NCBI GenBank assembly: GCA_049669185.1
Contig: JBATKF010000279.1
Location: forward strand, 1 to 25,503
From: Thiosocius sp049669185
GTDB lineage: Bacteria > Pseudomonadota > Gammaproteobacteria > Chromatiales > Chromatiaceae
Reading direction: 5' to 3'
DNA length: 25,503 nt
The position numbers and the translations under genes were made by a program. Below, piece by piece: positions 1 to 7,035 of the stretch. Under the pieces are notes generated by a model. That model had not been told where the DNA came from, ran no database searches, and saw nothing but the letters and a program-made list of their open reading frames with translations. Position 1 is the first letter of the stretch. Each line of letters opens with the position of its first letter.

Positions 1-1
1 G

Positions 2-301
2 ATCGGCACCTATGGCTTGGCGGTTGCGGCGCGGCATCACGGCGTGAGATTCATGGTCGCCGCACCCACGTCGACGATCGATCTGGCTGCGCCGGACGGC
101 GCAGCGATCCCGATCGAACAGCGCCCTGCCGAGGAGATTTTGCAGTGTGCCGGTCACCCAATAGCCGCTGCGGGCGCCGGTGCCTGGAATCCTGTATTCG
201 ACGTGACGCCGGCCGCGCTGGTCGATGCGATCGTCACTGAATCGGGCATTGTCGAGCACCCGAATGTCGAAAAGATCGCGCGCCATCTGGCCAAGGCCTA
301 A
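2..301 (+). CDS. mtnA: S-methyl-5-thioribose-1-phosphate isomerase, C-terminal fragment
   Basis: The open frame enters from the left edge and ends at TAA 299-301, so only the last 99 residues are present. The enzyme isomerises methylthioribose-1-phosphate to methylthioribulose-1-phosphate in the cytosolic methionine salvage pathway. The fragment opens with IGTYGLAVAARHHGVRF, followed by VAAPTSTID and WNPVFDVTPAALVDAIVTE. These match the conserved C-terminal core of the MtnA/eIF2B-alpha-like family. A TTG at 17 is in frame but is not the start, because conserved sequence continues upstream of it. It converges with leuA with one base between the stop codons. In many gammaproteobacteria mtnA lies directly before gyrA; here leuA and a regulator gene sit between them. 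The eIF2B-like family includes related isomerases, but the motif set fits MtnA best. Confidence 0.9.
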   Translation: MGTYGLAVAARHHGVRFMVAAPTSTIDLAAPDGAAIPIEQRPAEEILQCAGHPIAAAGAGAWNPVFDVTPAALVDAIVTESGIVEHPNVEKIARHLAKA

Positions 302-302
302 C

Positions 303-1970
303 TTAGGCTGCCGCCCGGGCATGCTGGGCGCGATTGATGGCGGCGAGTAGCGCACGCAGCGAGGCACTGACGGTGTCGCGGTCGAATGCGGCGCCGGCCG
401 CCCGTTGGCCGTCGATGTTCAGCTGTACGTAGGCTACGGCCTCGGCGTCTGCGCCCTCGCCCAGCGCGTGTTCACTGTAGTCGACGATGTGGATCCGGTT
501 GCCGCAAGTGTCCTGCCAGGCGTTGACGAAGGCCTCGATGGCGCCCTGGCCCGAACCCTGGACGCTGATCACCTTTCGACCCTGTGCGACGTCGGCCTGG
601 ATCAGGTCGACGCCGTCGTCACGTTGCAGACGATAATTGCGCAATGCACTCGGGTGATCGGTGTCGGCGAAGTGCTGCATGAACAAGGCGTGGATGCGTT
701 CGCTGGGCATTTCTCCGCTGCCGGCCTCGGTCTCACGCTGGACAATCTGGGCCAACTCCACCTGGAGCCAGCGCGGCAGCGTCAGGCCATAGTCGCGTTC
801 GAGTACGAACGCGACGCCACCTTTGCCAGACTGGCTGTTGACCCGAATCACCGCCTGATAGTCCCGGCCGAGGTCGCGAGGATCGATGGGCAGATAGGCC
901 ACCTGCCAGGGCTCATCCGGCGCCTGCCGAAGCAGACACTTGCGGATCGCATCCTGATGGCTGCCGGAGAACGCGGTGTAGACCAGTTCGCCGATCCATG
1001 GGTGGCGCGGATGCACTGGCAGGCCAGTGCTCTGCTGATACACCTGGATGATTTCGTCGGGATTGGACAGGTCGAGCCTTGGGTCGACGCCCTGGCTGTA
1101 GAGATTCATCGCCAGGGTCACGATGTCCATGTTGCCGGTTCGCTCACCGTTGCCGAGCAGGGTGCCCTCGACGCGGTCGGCACCCGCCATCAGCGCGAGC
1201 TCGGCGGCCGCGACCGCGCTGCCACGGTCGTTGTGGGTGTGCACCGAGACGATCAGCGCGTCGCGGTGCGTGACCTGTCGGCAAAAATATTCGACCTGGT
1301 CGGCGAACACATTCGGTGTGCTGCTCTCGACCGTGGCCGGCAGATTGATGATGCAAGGCCGTTCCGGGGTCGGCCGCCATTCTGCGATCACGGCATCGCA
1401 AACCTCGACGGCATAGTCCCACTCGGTATTGGAAAAGCTCTCCGGCGAATACTGGAAGACCCATTCGGTGTCGGGATAGCGCTCGGCCTCGCGACGCAAC
1501 AGCCGCGCACCCTCGGCAGCGATGTCGATGATGCCGTCGCGATCGCGGCCGAAGACGCGTTCCCGCTGCACCCTCGAGGTCGAGTTGTAGACGTGCACGA
1601 TCGCGCGTCGGACGCCGCGCAGCGCCTCGAAGGTCCGCCGGATCAGGTCCTCTCGAGCCTGCACCAAGACCTGGATGGTCACATCCGCGGGGATGGCATC
1701 CTGATCGATCAGCCAACGCACGAACGCGTAATCGGGTCGGCTTGCGGCCGGAAATCCTACCTCGATCTGCTTTATGCCGATTTTCAACAGCAGGTCCCAC
1801 AGACGACGCTTTTGGGCCACGTTCATCGGCTCCAGCAGGGCCTGGTTACCATCGCGCAGATCTACACTGGCCCAGATCGGGGCCTTTTCGATGGTGTTAT
1901 CAGGCCAACGGCGGTCGTCCATTCTCGGGGCCGGCGTCGGGCGGTACTTGCGATGATCGAAGCTGCTCAC
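303..1970 (-). CDS. leuA: 2-isopropylmalate synthase (LeuA type 2)
   Basis: Condenses acetyl-CoA with 2-oxoisovalerate, the first committed step of leucine synthesis. The protein has 555 residues from the chosen start, the usual length of the type-2 family (about 556-560). The catalytic barrel carries SSDLRDGNQ-like VDLRDGNQALLEPM, the metal-binding HTHNDRG, and LLGNGERTGN. The C-terminal part (about residues 430-550) fits the LeuA dimer/regulatory domain that senses leucine. I chose GTG at 1970 because a GGAG lies nine bases upstream and the protein then begins MSSFDHRKYRPTP, like known homologues. The frame stays open to 2201, but the extra N-terminus contains the translated palindrome RPLPRAGEG and is not family sequence. 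A 530-codon open frame on the opposite strand (405-1997) is a composition shadow. Confidence 0.93.
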   Translation of the reverse strand: MSSFDHRKYRPTPAPRMDDRRWPDNTIEKAPIWASVDLRDGNQALLEPMNVAQKRRLWDLLLKIGIKQIEVGFPAASRPDYAFVRWLIDQDAIPADVTIQVLVQAREDLIRRTFEALRGVRRAIVHVYNSTSRVQRERVFGRDRDGIIDIAAEGARLLRREAERYPDTEWVFQYSPESFSNTEWDYAVEVCDAVIAEWRPTPERPCIINLPATVESSTPNVFADQVEYFCRQVTHRDALIVSVHTHNDRGSAVAAAELALMAGADRVEGTLLGNGERTGNMDIVTLAMNLYSQGVDPRLDLSNPDEIIQVYQQSTGLPVHPRHPWIGELVYTAFSGSHQDAIRKCLLRQAPDEPWQVAYLPIDPRDLGRDYQAVIRVNSQSGKGGVAFVLERDYGLTLPRWLQVELAQIVQRETEAGSGEMPSERIHALFMQHFADTDHPSALRNYRLQRDDGVDLIQADVAQGRKVISVQGSGQGAIEAFVNAWQDTCGNRIHIVDYSEHALGEGADAEAVAYVQLNIDGQRAAGAAFDRDTVSASLRALLAAINRAQHARAAA

Positions 1971-2007
1971 GGGGTCGAACTCCAGGGTTGTCGATAAGGC
2001 CGCTAGA

Positions 2008-2029
2008 CCCTCCCCCGCGCGGGGGAGGG
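2008..2029. repeat. 22-bp perfect GC palindrome, REP-like
   Basis: A perfect inverted repeat: CCCTCCCCCGC followed by its reverse complement. A second pair, AGACCC (2005-2010) and GGGTCT (2033-2038), extends the symmetry outward. Translated in the leuA frame it reads PLPRAGEG, a peptide I recall from spurious ORFs over intergenic repeats in many proteobacteria. It lies in the leuA 5' leader, 38 bases before the GTG. It could be a mobile REP-type element or a leader hairpin. Copy number cannot be judged from one window. Confidence 0.5.
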
Positions 2030-2162
2030 GACGGGTCTCGTGCCGCCCTCGTGAGGCGTCTGCACGCTGCGCGCGATCTGTTGATCGTCGGGCGAGGTCT
2101 GCCGACTCGTGGTCGACAGGGGAATAATAGGGTGAAAGGGTCCGCGTGAAATTGCGAATTCC

Positions 2163-2177
2163 GCCTTGAATTAAGGC
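2163..2177. promoter_or_regulatory. 15-bp dyad GCCTT-GAATT-AAGGC, possible Lrp operator
   Basis: A perfect 5-5-5 dyad with an AT core. It has the same architecture as the dyad at 2213-2227, and the centres are 50 bp apart, close to five helical turns. Lrp-family regulators bind 15-bp dyads in phased arrays. Its position fits control of leuA, of lrp, or of both. The arm sequence differs from the classical Lrp site, so the call is tentative. Confidence 0.35.
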
Positions 2178-2212
2178 CAATAAGCAATAAAATATCGTCA
2201 CCGAGATAATTG

Positions 2213-2227
2213 AAGCATTTTCTGCTT
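2213..2227. promoter_or_regulatory. Lrp-like operator AAGCA-TTTTC-TGCTT
   Basis: A perfect 5-5-5 dyad that agrees with about 11 of 15 positions of the enterobacterial Lrp consensus (YAGHAWATTWTDCTR). It lies 25 bp before the lrp start codon and abuts the TATGAT at 2227, a good position for autoregulation. The binding protein is inferred to be the neighbouring gene product. Confidence 0.5.
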
Positions 2228-2252
2228 ATGATACCCGGAAGAGGAGCAAGAC

Positions 2253-2717
2253 ATGCAGATCGATCGTTTCGACCGGCACATTCTGCAGGTGCTGCAGCAG
2301 GATGGGCGGATCAGCAATCAAGACCTCGCCGATCGCATCGGTCTATCGCCCTCGCCCTGTCTGCGGCGGGTCCGTGCCCTTGAACAGAGCGGTATCATCA
2401 CCGCCTACCGCGCAGTGCTGGATGCCAAGCGCCTGGGTCTGAGTCTGTTGGCCCTGGTCCATATCTCCATGGATCGCCATACCCCGGAGCGCTTCGCCAA
2501 TTTCGAGGACAGGATCAAGGCCTTGCCTGAGATTCTCGAATGCCTGTTGATTACGGGCCAGGATGCCGATTACCAACTCAAGGTGATCGTGCGCGACATG
2601 GATGCCTACCAGGCGCTGCTGCTGAACAAGATTACCCGTATCGAGGGCGTGAGCGGGGTGCACTCCAGTTTCGTTATGCGTCGGGTGGTCGACAACACGG
2701 CACTGCCACTCGAATGA
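2253..2717 (+). CDS. Lrp/AsnC family transcriptional regulator
   Basis: A 154-residue protein, the usual length for the feast/famine family. Residues 1-60 form the winged helix-turn-helix: LDRHIL-like FDRHILQVLQQDGRIS, then QDLADRIGLSPSPCLRRVRALEQSGII. Residues about 70-145 form the alpha/beta RAM (ligand-sensing) domain, with LLITGQDADYQLKVIVRDMDAY and a VSGVHSSFVMR end strand. GAGGAGC lies just before the ATG and fixes the start. These proteins form octamers and sense amino acids. Because it is divergent from leuA and a dyad sits in the shared gap, it may regulate leucine synthesis. The family has many members per genome, so I do not name it lrp itself. Confidence 0.92.
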   Translation: MQIDRFDRHILQVLQQDGRISNQDLADRIGLSPSPCLRRVRALEQSGIITAYRAVLDAKRLGLSLLALVHISMDRHTPERFANFEDRIKALPEILECLLITGQDADYQLKVIVRDMDAYQALLLNKITRIEGVSGVHSSFVMRRVVDNTALPLE

Positions 2718-2772
2718 GCGCGTGAAATGCAGCAATGCGTCGGAACGCCGGCGGTTCTCTTCAGAACCTCAT

Positions 2773-2801
2773 TTGGCTAAGCGAGAAAACGCCCCTATTC
2801 T
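2773..2801 (+). promoter_or_regulatory. Candidate sigma-70 promoter for gyrA
   Basis: TTGGCT (2773-2778) and TATTCT (2796-2801) are separated by 17 bp. They lie about 165 bp before the gyrA ATG, which leaves a long structured leader. It is the best-spaced hexamer pair I found in the 248-bp gap after the regulator gene. Both hexamers have mismatches. Confidence 0.4.
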
Positions 2802-2913
2802 CACGCGCAATCTTCCTCTCGCGCCCTGTAAGCCGATCTCTGACGTTTTTATGTTAGGCCGCGGTGCGGGCATTATGGTACGCTCCTAGGCTTAATTCGT
2901 CCGGAAATCAGGT

Positions 2914-2955
2914 CCCGATGGCGGCCCCGTAGCGTGGGCTCCGGCAATCATCGGG
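2914..2955 (+). promoter_or_regulatory. gyrA leader stem-loop over the ribosome site
   Basis: CCCGATG (2914-2920) can pair with CATCGGG (2949-2955). Inside it, GCCC (2924-2927) can pair with GGGC (2936-2939). The right arm contains GGG, ten bases before the gyrA ATG and the only purine run that could act as a ribosome site there. The hairpin could therefore mask translation start. Only the pairing is seen; the role is inference. Confidence 0.35.
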
Positions 2956-2965
2956 AAAACCATCT

Positions 2966-5530
2966 ATGAGCGAGTTCGCCAAAGAAATCCTCCCCGTCAA
3001 TCTCGAAGACGAGATGCAGCAGTCCTATCTGGACTATGCGATGAGCGTCATCGTCGGACGCGCGCTACCCGATGTGCGTGACGGCTTGAAGCCCGTGCAC
3101 CGCCGGGTGCTGTTTGCGATGGGGGAGCTGGGCAACGACTGGAACAAGCCCTACAAGAAATCCGCGCGCGTGGTCGGCGACGTCATCGGTAAATATCACC
3201 CGCACGGCGACACCGCGGTCTATGACACGATCGTGCGCATGGCGCAGCCGTTCTCACTGCGTTACATGCTGGTCGACGGGCAAGGCAACTTTGGGTCGGT
3301 CGACGGCGATGCGCCAGCGGCGATGCGGTACACCGAAGTGCGGATGTCCAAGATCGCGCACGAGCTCCTCGCCGACATCGACAAAGAGACGGTCGACTTC
3401 AGCCCGAACTATGACGAGTCCGAGCACGAGCCGCAGGTGCTGCCGGCCAAGTTCCCTAACCTGTTGGTCAACGGTTCGTCGGGTATCGCAGTCGGAATGG
3501 CGACCAATATCCCGCCGCACAATCTCACCGAGGTCATCGATGGCTGCGTGCGCCTGATTGAGCAACCCGATGTCACCGCCGAGGAGCTGATGGAGATCAT
3601 CCCCGGACCGGATTTTCCCACCGCGGGTATCATTAACGGGGTGCACGGGGTGCGTGAGGCCTACCGTACAGGCCGTGGCAAGGTCTACATCCGCGCCCGC
3701 ACTCTGATCGAAGAAATGGACAGCGGCCGGCAGCGCATCGTGGTGAATGAGCTGCCATATCAGGTCAACAAGGCGCGTCTGCTGGAGAAGATCGCCGAGC
3801 TGGTGAAGGACAAGAAGCTCGAGGGCATCAGCGAATTGCGCGATGAGTCCGACAAGGACGGCATGCGCATGGTCATCGAACTGCGGCGCGGCGAGGTCGC
3901 CGAGGTGGTGCTGAACAATCTGTTCCAGCAGACACAGATGCAGAACGTGTTCGGCATCAATATCGTGGCACTGGTCGACGGTCAGCCCCGAACGCTCAAC
4001 CTGAAGCAGCTGCTGGCCTACTTTCTGCGCCACCGCCGTGAGGTGGTCACCCGCCGAACCCTGTTCGAACTGCGCAAGGCGCGTGAGCGCGCCCACACCC
4101 TCGAGGGCCTGGCAGTCGCGCTGGCGAACATCGATGAAGTCATTGCACTGATCAAGGCGGCGCCCAGTCCGGCCGAGGCGAAGAAACAGCTGGTCGATCG
4201 CGCCTGGCAGTCCGGCACTGTGGAGGCGATGCTGGCCAGGGCGGGTGCGGATGCCTCGCGGCCGGAAGATCTCTCGCGCAGCTTCGGCCTGACCGATCAG
4301 GGCTACCGCCTGACGGAGACCCAGGCACAGGCCATCCTCGATCTGCGCCTGCAGAAGCTGACTGGCTTGGAGCAGGATAAAATTATCAATGAATTCGAAG
4401 AGATACTCGATAAAATTGCGAGTTTACTTGAGATTCTTTCAAGCCCTGATCGGCTGATGCAGGTGATCAAGGACGAGCTGTCTGATATCCGCGCCCAGTT
4501 CGGCGACGAGCGGCGCAGCGAGATCGTAGTCAACCAGATGGACCTCACACTCGAGGATCTGATTACCGAAGAGGACGTGGTCGTGACGCTGTCGCATCAG
4601 GGGTATGCGAAGTCGCAGCCGATAGATGCCTATCGTGCGCAGCGTCGCGGCGGCCGCGGCAAGATGGCCACTACCACCAAGGACGAAGACTTTATAGAAA
4701 AGCTGTTTGTCGCCAGTACTCACGACACCGTGCTGTGCTTTTCCAGCCACGGCAAGTGTTATTGGCTGAAGGTTTACGAACTGCCGCAGGCCGGACGGAA
4801 TGCACGGGGGCGTCCGATGGTCAACCTGCTGCCGCTGCAGCAGGGTGAGCGCATCAATGCGGTGCTCCCGGTGCGTGAGTATGCCGAGGATCGCTTCGTG
4901 TTCATGGCGACGGCGCACGGCACGGTGAAGAAGACGCCGTTGGTCGACTTCTCGCGGCCGCGAACCAGCGGCATTATTGCCGTCGATCTGCGCGAAGACG
5001 ACCGCCTGATTGGTGTCGACCTCACCGACGGGCATCAGCGCGTCATGTTGTTCACCTCCGCCGGCAAGGCGATTCGCTATCAGGAATCGGATGTACGCGC
5101 GATGGGACGAACGGCCTGCGGCGTGCGCGGCGTGAAGTTGGGCAAGGATCAGCGGGTGATTTCGTTGATCATCGGCAACGACGGCGACGTTATGACGGTG
5201 ACCGAAAACGGCTTCGGTAAGCGTACCCCTATCGATCAGTTCCCGATCAAGGGGCGCGGCGGAATGGGCGTCATCTCTATCAAGACCTCGGCGCGCAATG
5301 GTGAGCAGATAGGTGCGGTGAGGGTCGATGAGGACGACGAGATCATGTTGATCACCGACGGTGGCACCCTGGTACGTACCCGGGTCGCCGACGTCTCGAG
5401 AATGGGTCGCGACACCCAGGGGGTGACGATGATCCGGCTGTCCAACGACGAAAAACTGATCGGTATAGAGCGTATCGCGGCATTAGAAGGGGAACAGGAC
5501 GAAGAGGGTGAAGATGCCAGCGCCGAGTGA
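2966..5530 (+). CDS. gyrA: DNA gyrase subunit A
   Basis: The breaking-rejoining subunit of DNA gyrase, which works as A2B2 with GyrB to introduce negative supercoils. It has 854 residues (E. coli 875). Residues 1-122 are colinear with E. coli numbering: the catalytic tyrosine is Y122 in AAMRYTE, and the quinolone-determining stretch GKYHPHGDTAVYD has T83 and D87. Thr at 83 also occurs as wild type in Pseudomonas. The GyrA box is QRRGGRGK within YRAQRRGGRGK, followed by the six-bladed beta-pinwheel, whose late blade carries TENGFGKRTPIDQFPIKGRGG. The acidic tail ends EGEQDEEGEDASAE, as expected of a supercoiling gyrase and unlike ParC. The ATG at 2966 matches the family N-terminus; the ribosome site is weak and may be masked by a hairpin. 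Confidence 0.98.
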   Translation: MSEFAKEILPVNLEDEMQQSYLDYAMSVIVGRALPDVRDGLKPVHRRVLFAMGELGNDWNKPYKKSARVVGDVIGKYHPHGDTAVYDTIVRMAQPFSLRYMLVDGQGNFGSVDGDAPAAMRYTEVRMSKIAHELLADIDKETVDFSPNYDESEHEPQVLPAKFPNLLVNGSSGIAVGMATNIPPHNLTEVIDGCVRLIEQPDVTAEELMEIIPGPDFPTAGIINGVHGVREAYRTGRGKVYIRARTLIEEMDSGRQRIVVNELPYQVNKARLLEKIAELVKDKKLEGISELRDESDKDGMRMVIELRRGEVAEVVLNNLFQQTQMQNVFGINIVALVDGQPRTLNLKQLLAYFLRHRREVVTRRTLFELRKARERAHTLEGLAVALANIDEVIALIKAAPSPAEAKKQLVDRAWQSGTVEAMLARAGADASRPEDLSRSFGLTDQGYRLTETQAQAILDLRLQKLTGLEQDKIINEFEEILDKIASLLEILSSPDRLMQVIKDELSDIRAQFGDERRSEIVVNQMDLTLEDLITEEDVVVTLSHQGYAKSQPIDAYRAQRRGGRGKMATTTKDEDFIEKLFVASTHDTVLCFSSHGKCYWLKVYELPQAGRNARGRPMVNLLPLQQGERINAVLPVREYAEDRFVFMATAHGTVKKTPLVDFSRPRTSGIIAVDLREDDRLIGVDLTDGHQRVMLFTSAGKAIRYQESDVRAMGRTACGVRGVKLGKDQRVISLIIGNDGDVMTVTENGFGKRTPIDQFPIKGRGGMGVISIKTSARNGEQIGAVRVDEDDEIMLITDGGTLVRTRVADVSRMGRDTQGVTMIRLSNDEKLIGIERIAALEGEQDEEGEDASAE

Positions 5531-5822
5531 TCCGGCCGCTCGGCGCAGCGGCGGCCGCAGCGCGCTGCCGAGGAAAATCCAACCGATCGCCACGCACGGT
5601 CCCTGCTGTGTCCGCTAGGAGTCTGCGCGGCAGAACTGGCGGATACCGAGGGTTGTCCAGTTCGAGGCCGGTCTGGTGGTCGTTTGAGGAGCATAGTGGG
5701 TACTACGCGACGAGAGCGAGCGCCGGAGCGGGCCGAAGTGGAGAAGCCGCAGGACCGCTACGTTCTGCCCCGCAGGCTCCTAGGTCCTGTACCGAACTAC
5801 CCAATTCCAGACGAGAAACACT
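5531..5822 (+). other. gyrA-serC intergenic region, no credible gene
   Basis: A 292-bp gap. A 99-codon frame spans it (5527-5826), but it is Arg/Ser/Gly-rich, matches no family I know, and exactly bridges the two genes, so I treat it as spurious. GGCCGC/GCGGCC repeats follow the gyrA stop without a T-run, so no intrinsic terminator is seen. The last third is a strongly foldable leader (5740-5780). No convincing -35/-10 pair was found. Confidence 0.5.
5740..5780 (+). ncRNA. Structured serC leader hairpin
   Basis: GCAGGAC (5749-5755) pairs with GTTCTGC (5762-5768), with one G-U, around a six-base loop CGCTAC. An outer stem forms between GGAG..CC (5740-5748) and GGCTCC (5775-5780). The structure ends 42 bases before the serC ATG. 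It matches no riboswitch class I can name; it lacks the glycine-aptamer core and a second domain. It could be an attenuator, a processing site or a cis-element for serine control. Confidence 0.35.
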
Positions 5823-6908
5823 ATGACCCGGATATACAACTTCAGCGCCGGACCCGCGGCACTGCCCGAAGAGGTGCTCGCCCAGGCGCAGGCTGAAATG
5901 CTCGACTGGCATGGCGCTGGTTTGTCGGTCATGGAGATGAGCCATCGGGGCAAGGAATTTATGTCGATCGCCGAGCAGGCGGAGGCGGATCTGCGCGAAC
6001 TATTGCGAATTCCTTCCAACTTCAAGGTGCTGTTTCTGCAGGGCGGCGCCACGAGCCAGTTCGCGATGGTCCCGATGAACCTGATTGGCCGCACGGGCAA
6101 GGCCGATTACTTTCGGACCGGATCCTGGTCGAAGAAGGCCATTAACGAGGCGAGTCGCTATGGTAGCGTGCGGATCAGCGCCGACACAGAGGTGGAAGGC
6201 AAGTTCACCAGCGTGCCGGCATCCGATGCAGTCGGCGTATCGCCCGATGCCGCCTATCTGCACTACACGCCCAACGAGACCATTGAAGGCGTCGAGTTCC
6301 CTTATGTCCCGGAGACAGGCGACGTGCCGCTGGTCGCCGACATGTCATCGACCATCCTTTCGCGGCCGCTCGATGTGTCGCGCTTCGGCCTGATCTATGC
6401 CGGCGCGCAAAAGAACATCGGTCCGGCGGGCCTGACCATCGTTATCCTGCGCGAAGACCTGATTCATGCCCCAGTGGATGGTACGCCTACCATGTTCAGC
6501 TATGCGACGCATGCCGAGAGTGGATCAATGTACAACACGCCACCGACCTACGGCTGGTACCTGGCCGGGTTGGTATTCAAGTGGTTGCTAGCCAACGGTG
6601 GACTGGCGGAGATGGCCGAGGTCAATCGCCGGAAGGCGCAGTTGTTGTACGACGCCATCGATGCCTCCAGCTTCTACAGCAACCCAGTCGATCCGCGCTG
6701 CCGCTCCTGGATGAACGTGCCCTTCACGCTGGCCGATGCCGAGCTGGATGCCGAGTTTCTCAAGCAGGCCGGAGAGGCCGGTCTGAAAACGCTCAAGGGA
6801 CACCGTTCTGTCGGCGGGATGCGTGCCAGCATCTACAATGCCATGCCCGAGCAGGGGGTTCGCGCTCTGGTCGACTTCATGGCCGAATTCGAACGCGCAA
6901 GGGGTTGA
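5823..6908 (+). CDS. serC: Phosphoserine aminotransferase
   Basis: A cytosolic PLP enzyme that transaminates 3-phosphohydroxypyruvate to phosphoserine. Its homologues also act on the matching intermediate in pyridoxal phosphate synthesis. It has 361 residues, the normal length (E. coli 362). It opens IYNFSAGPAALPEEVL and carries the HRGKEF and LFLQGGATSQF motifs. The PLP lysine is K197 in YAGAQKNIGPAGLT, and the C-terminal GGMRASIYNAM contains the phosphate-binding arginine. The ATG follows a weak purine run (GACGAGAAACACT). It is followed by serA, so two enzymes of the serine branch are adjacent here. The 127-bp gap to serA holds no gene. Confidence 0.97.
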   Translation: MTRIYNFSAGPAALPEEVLAQAQAEMLDWHGAGLSVMEMSHRGKEFMSIAEQAEADLRELLRIPSNFKVLFLQGGATSQFAMVPMNLIGRTGKADYFRTGSWSKKAINEASRYGSVRISADTEVEGKFTSVPASDAVGVSPDAAYLHYTPNETIEGVEFPYVPETGDVPLVADMSSTILSRPLDVSRFGLIYAGAQKNIGPAGLTIVILREDLIHAPVDGTPTMFSYATHAESGSMYNTPPTYGWYLAGLVFKWLLANGGLAEMAEVNRRKAQLLYDAIDASSFYSNPVDPRCRSWMNVPFTLADAELDAEFLKQAGEAGLKTLKGHRSVGGMRASIYNAMPEQGVRALVDFMAEFERARG

Positions 6909-7035
6909 GTTTCTCGTCGCGCCAGGCGGGCAGCGTCAGCCGCTCGGGTCGCGAGGCGTCGGATTCGCATGGGCCTGCAGGTTTCGAAGCGCCGGGATCC
7001 TGATTTTCGATAGTCGACGACGGATAGCCAACAAG

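Larger units (their letters stand above)
1971..2252. other. leuA / lrp divergent control region
   Basis: This 282-bp gap separates the divergent leuA and lrp starts. The half next to leuA is GC-rich and holds a palindrome (2008-2029). The half next to lrp (about 2140-2250) is clearly AT-rich and holds two dyads (2163-2177 and 2213-2227). A -10-like TATGAT lies at 2227-2232, but it would put the transcript start almost at the ribosome site, so the true lrp promoter is unresolved. No leucine-rich leader peptide was found on the leuA side. Confidence 0.5.

Noticed and set aside
405..1997. 530-codon plus-strand open frame opposite leuA
   Set aside because: It is an exact antisense of the well-supported leuA gene, matches no family, and such long shadows are common in GC-rich DNA.
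3254..4096. 280-codon minus-strand open frame inside gyrA
   Set aside because: The opposite strand is plainly gyrA; the product is rich in His, Gln and Leu from reverse reading of gyrA codons and has no domain I recognise.
5700..5822. Glycine riboswitch before serC
   Set aside because: CCGAAG and GGAGAA look suggestive, but the conserved P1-P3 core and the paired aptamer are absent.
5527..5826. 99-codon frame bridging gyrA and serC
   Set aside because: It overlaps both neighbours, has no ribosome site, and is Arg/Ser/Gly-rich low-complexity sequence.
6823..7035. N-terminal extension of SerA
   Set aside because: The frame is open to 6823, but the stretch overlaps serC, is low in family signal, and the ATG at 7036 gives the normal SerA N-terminus.
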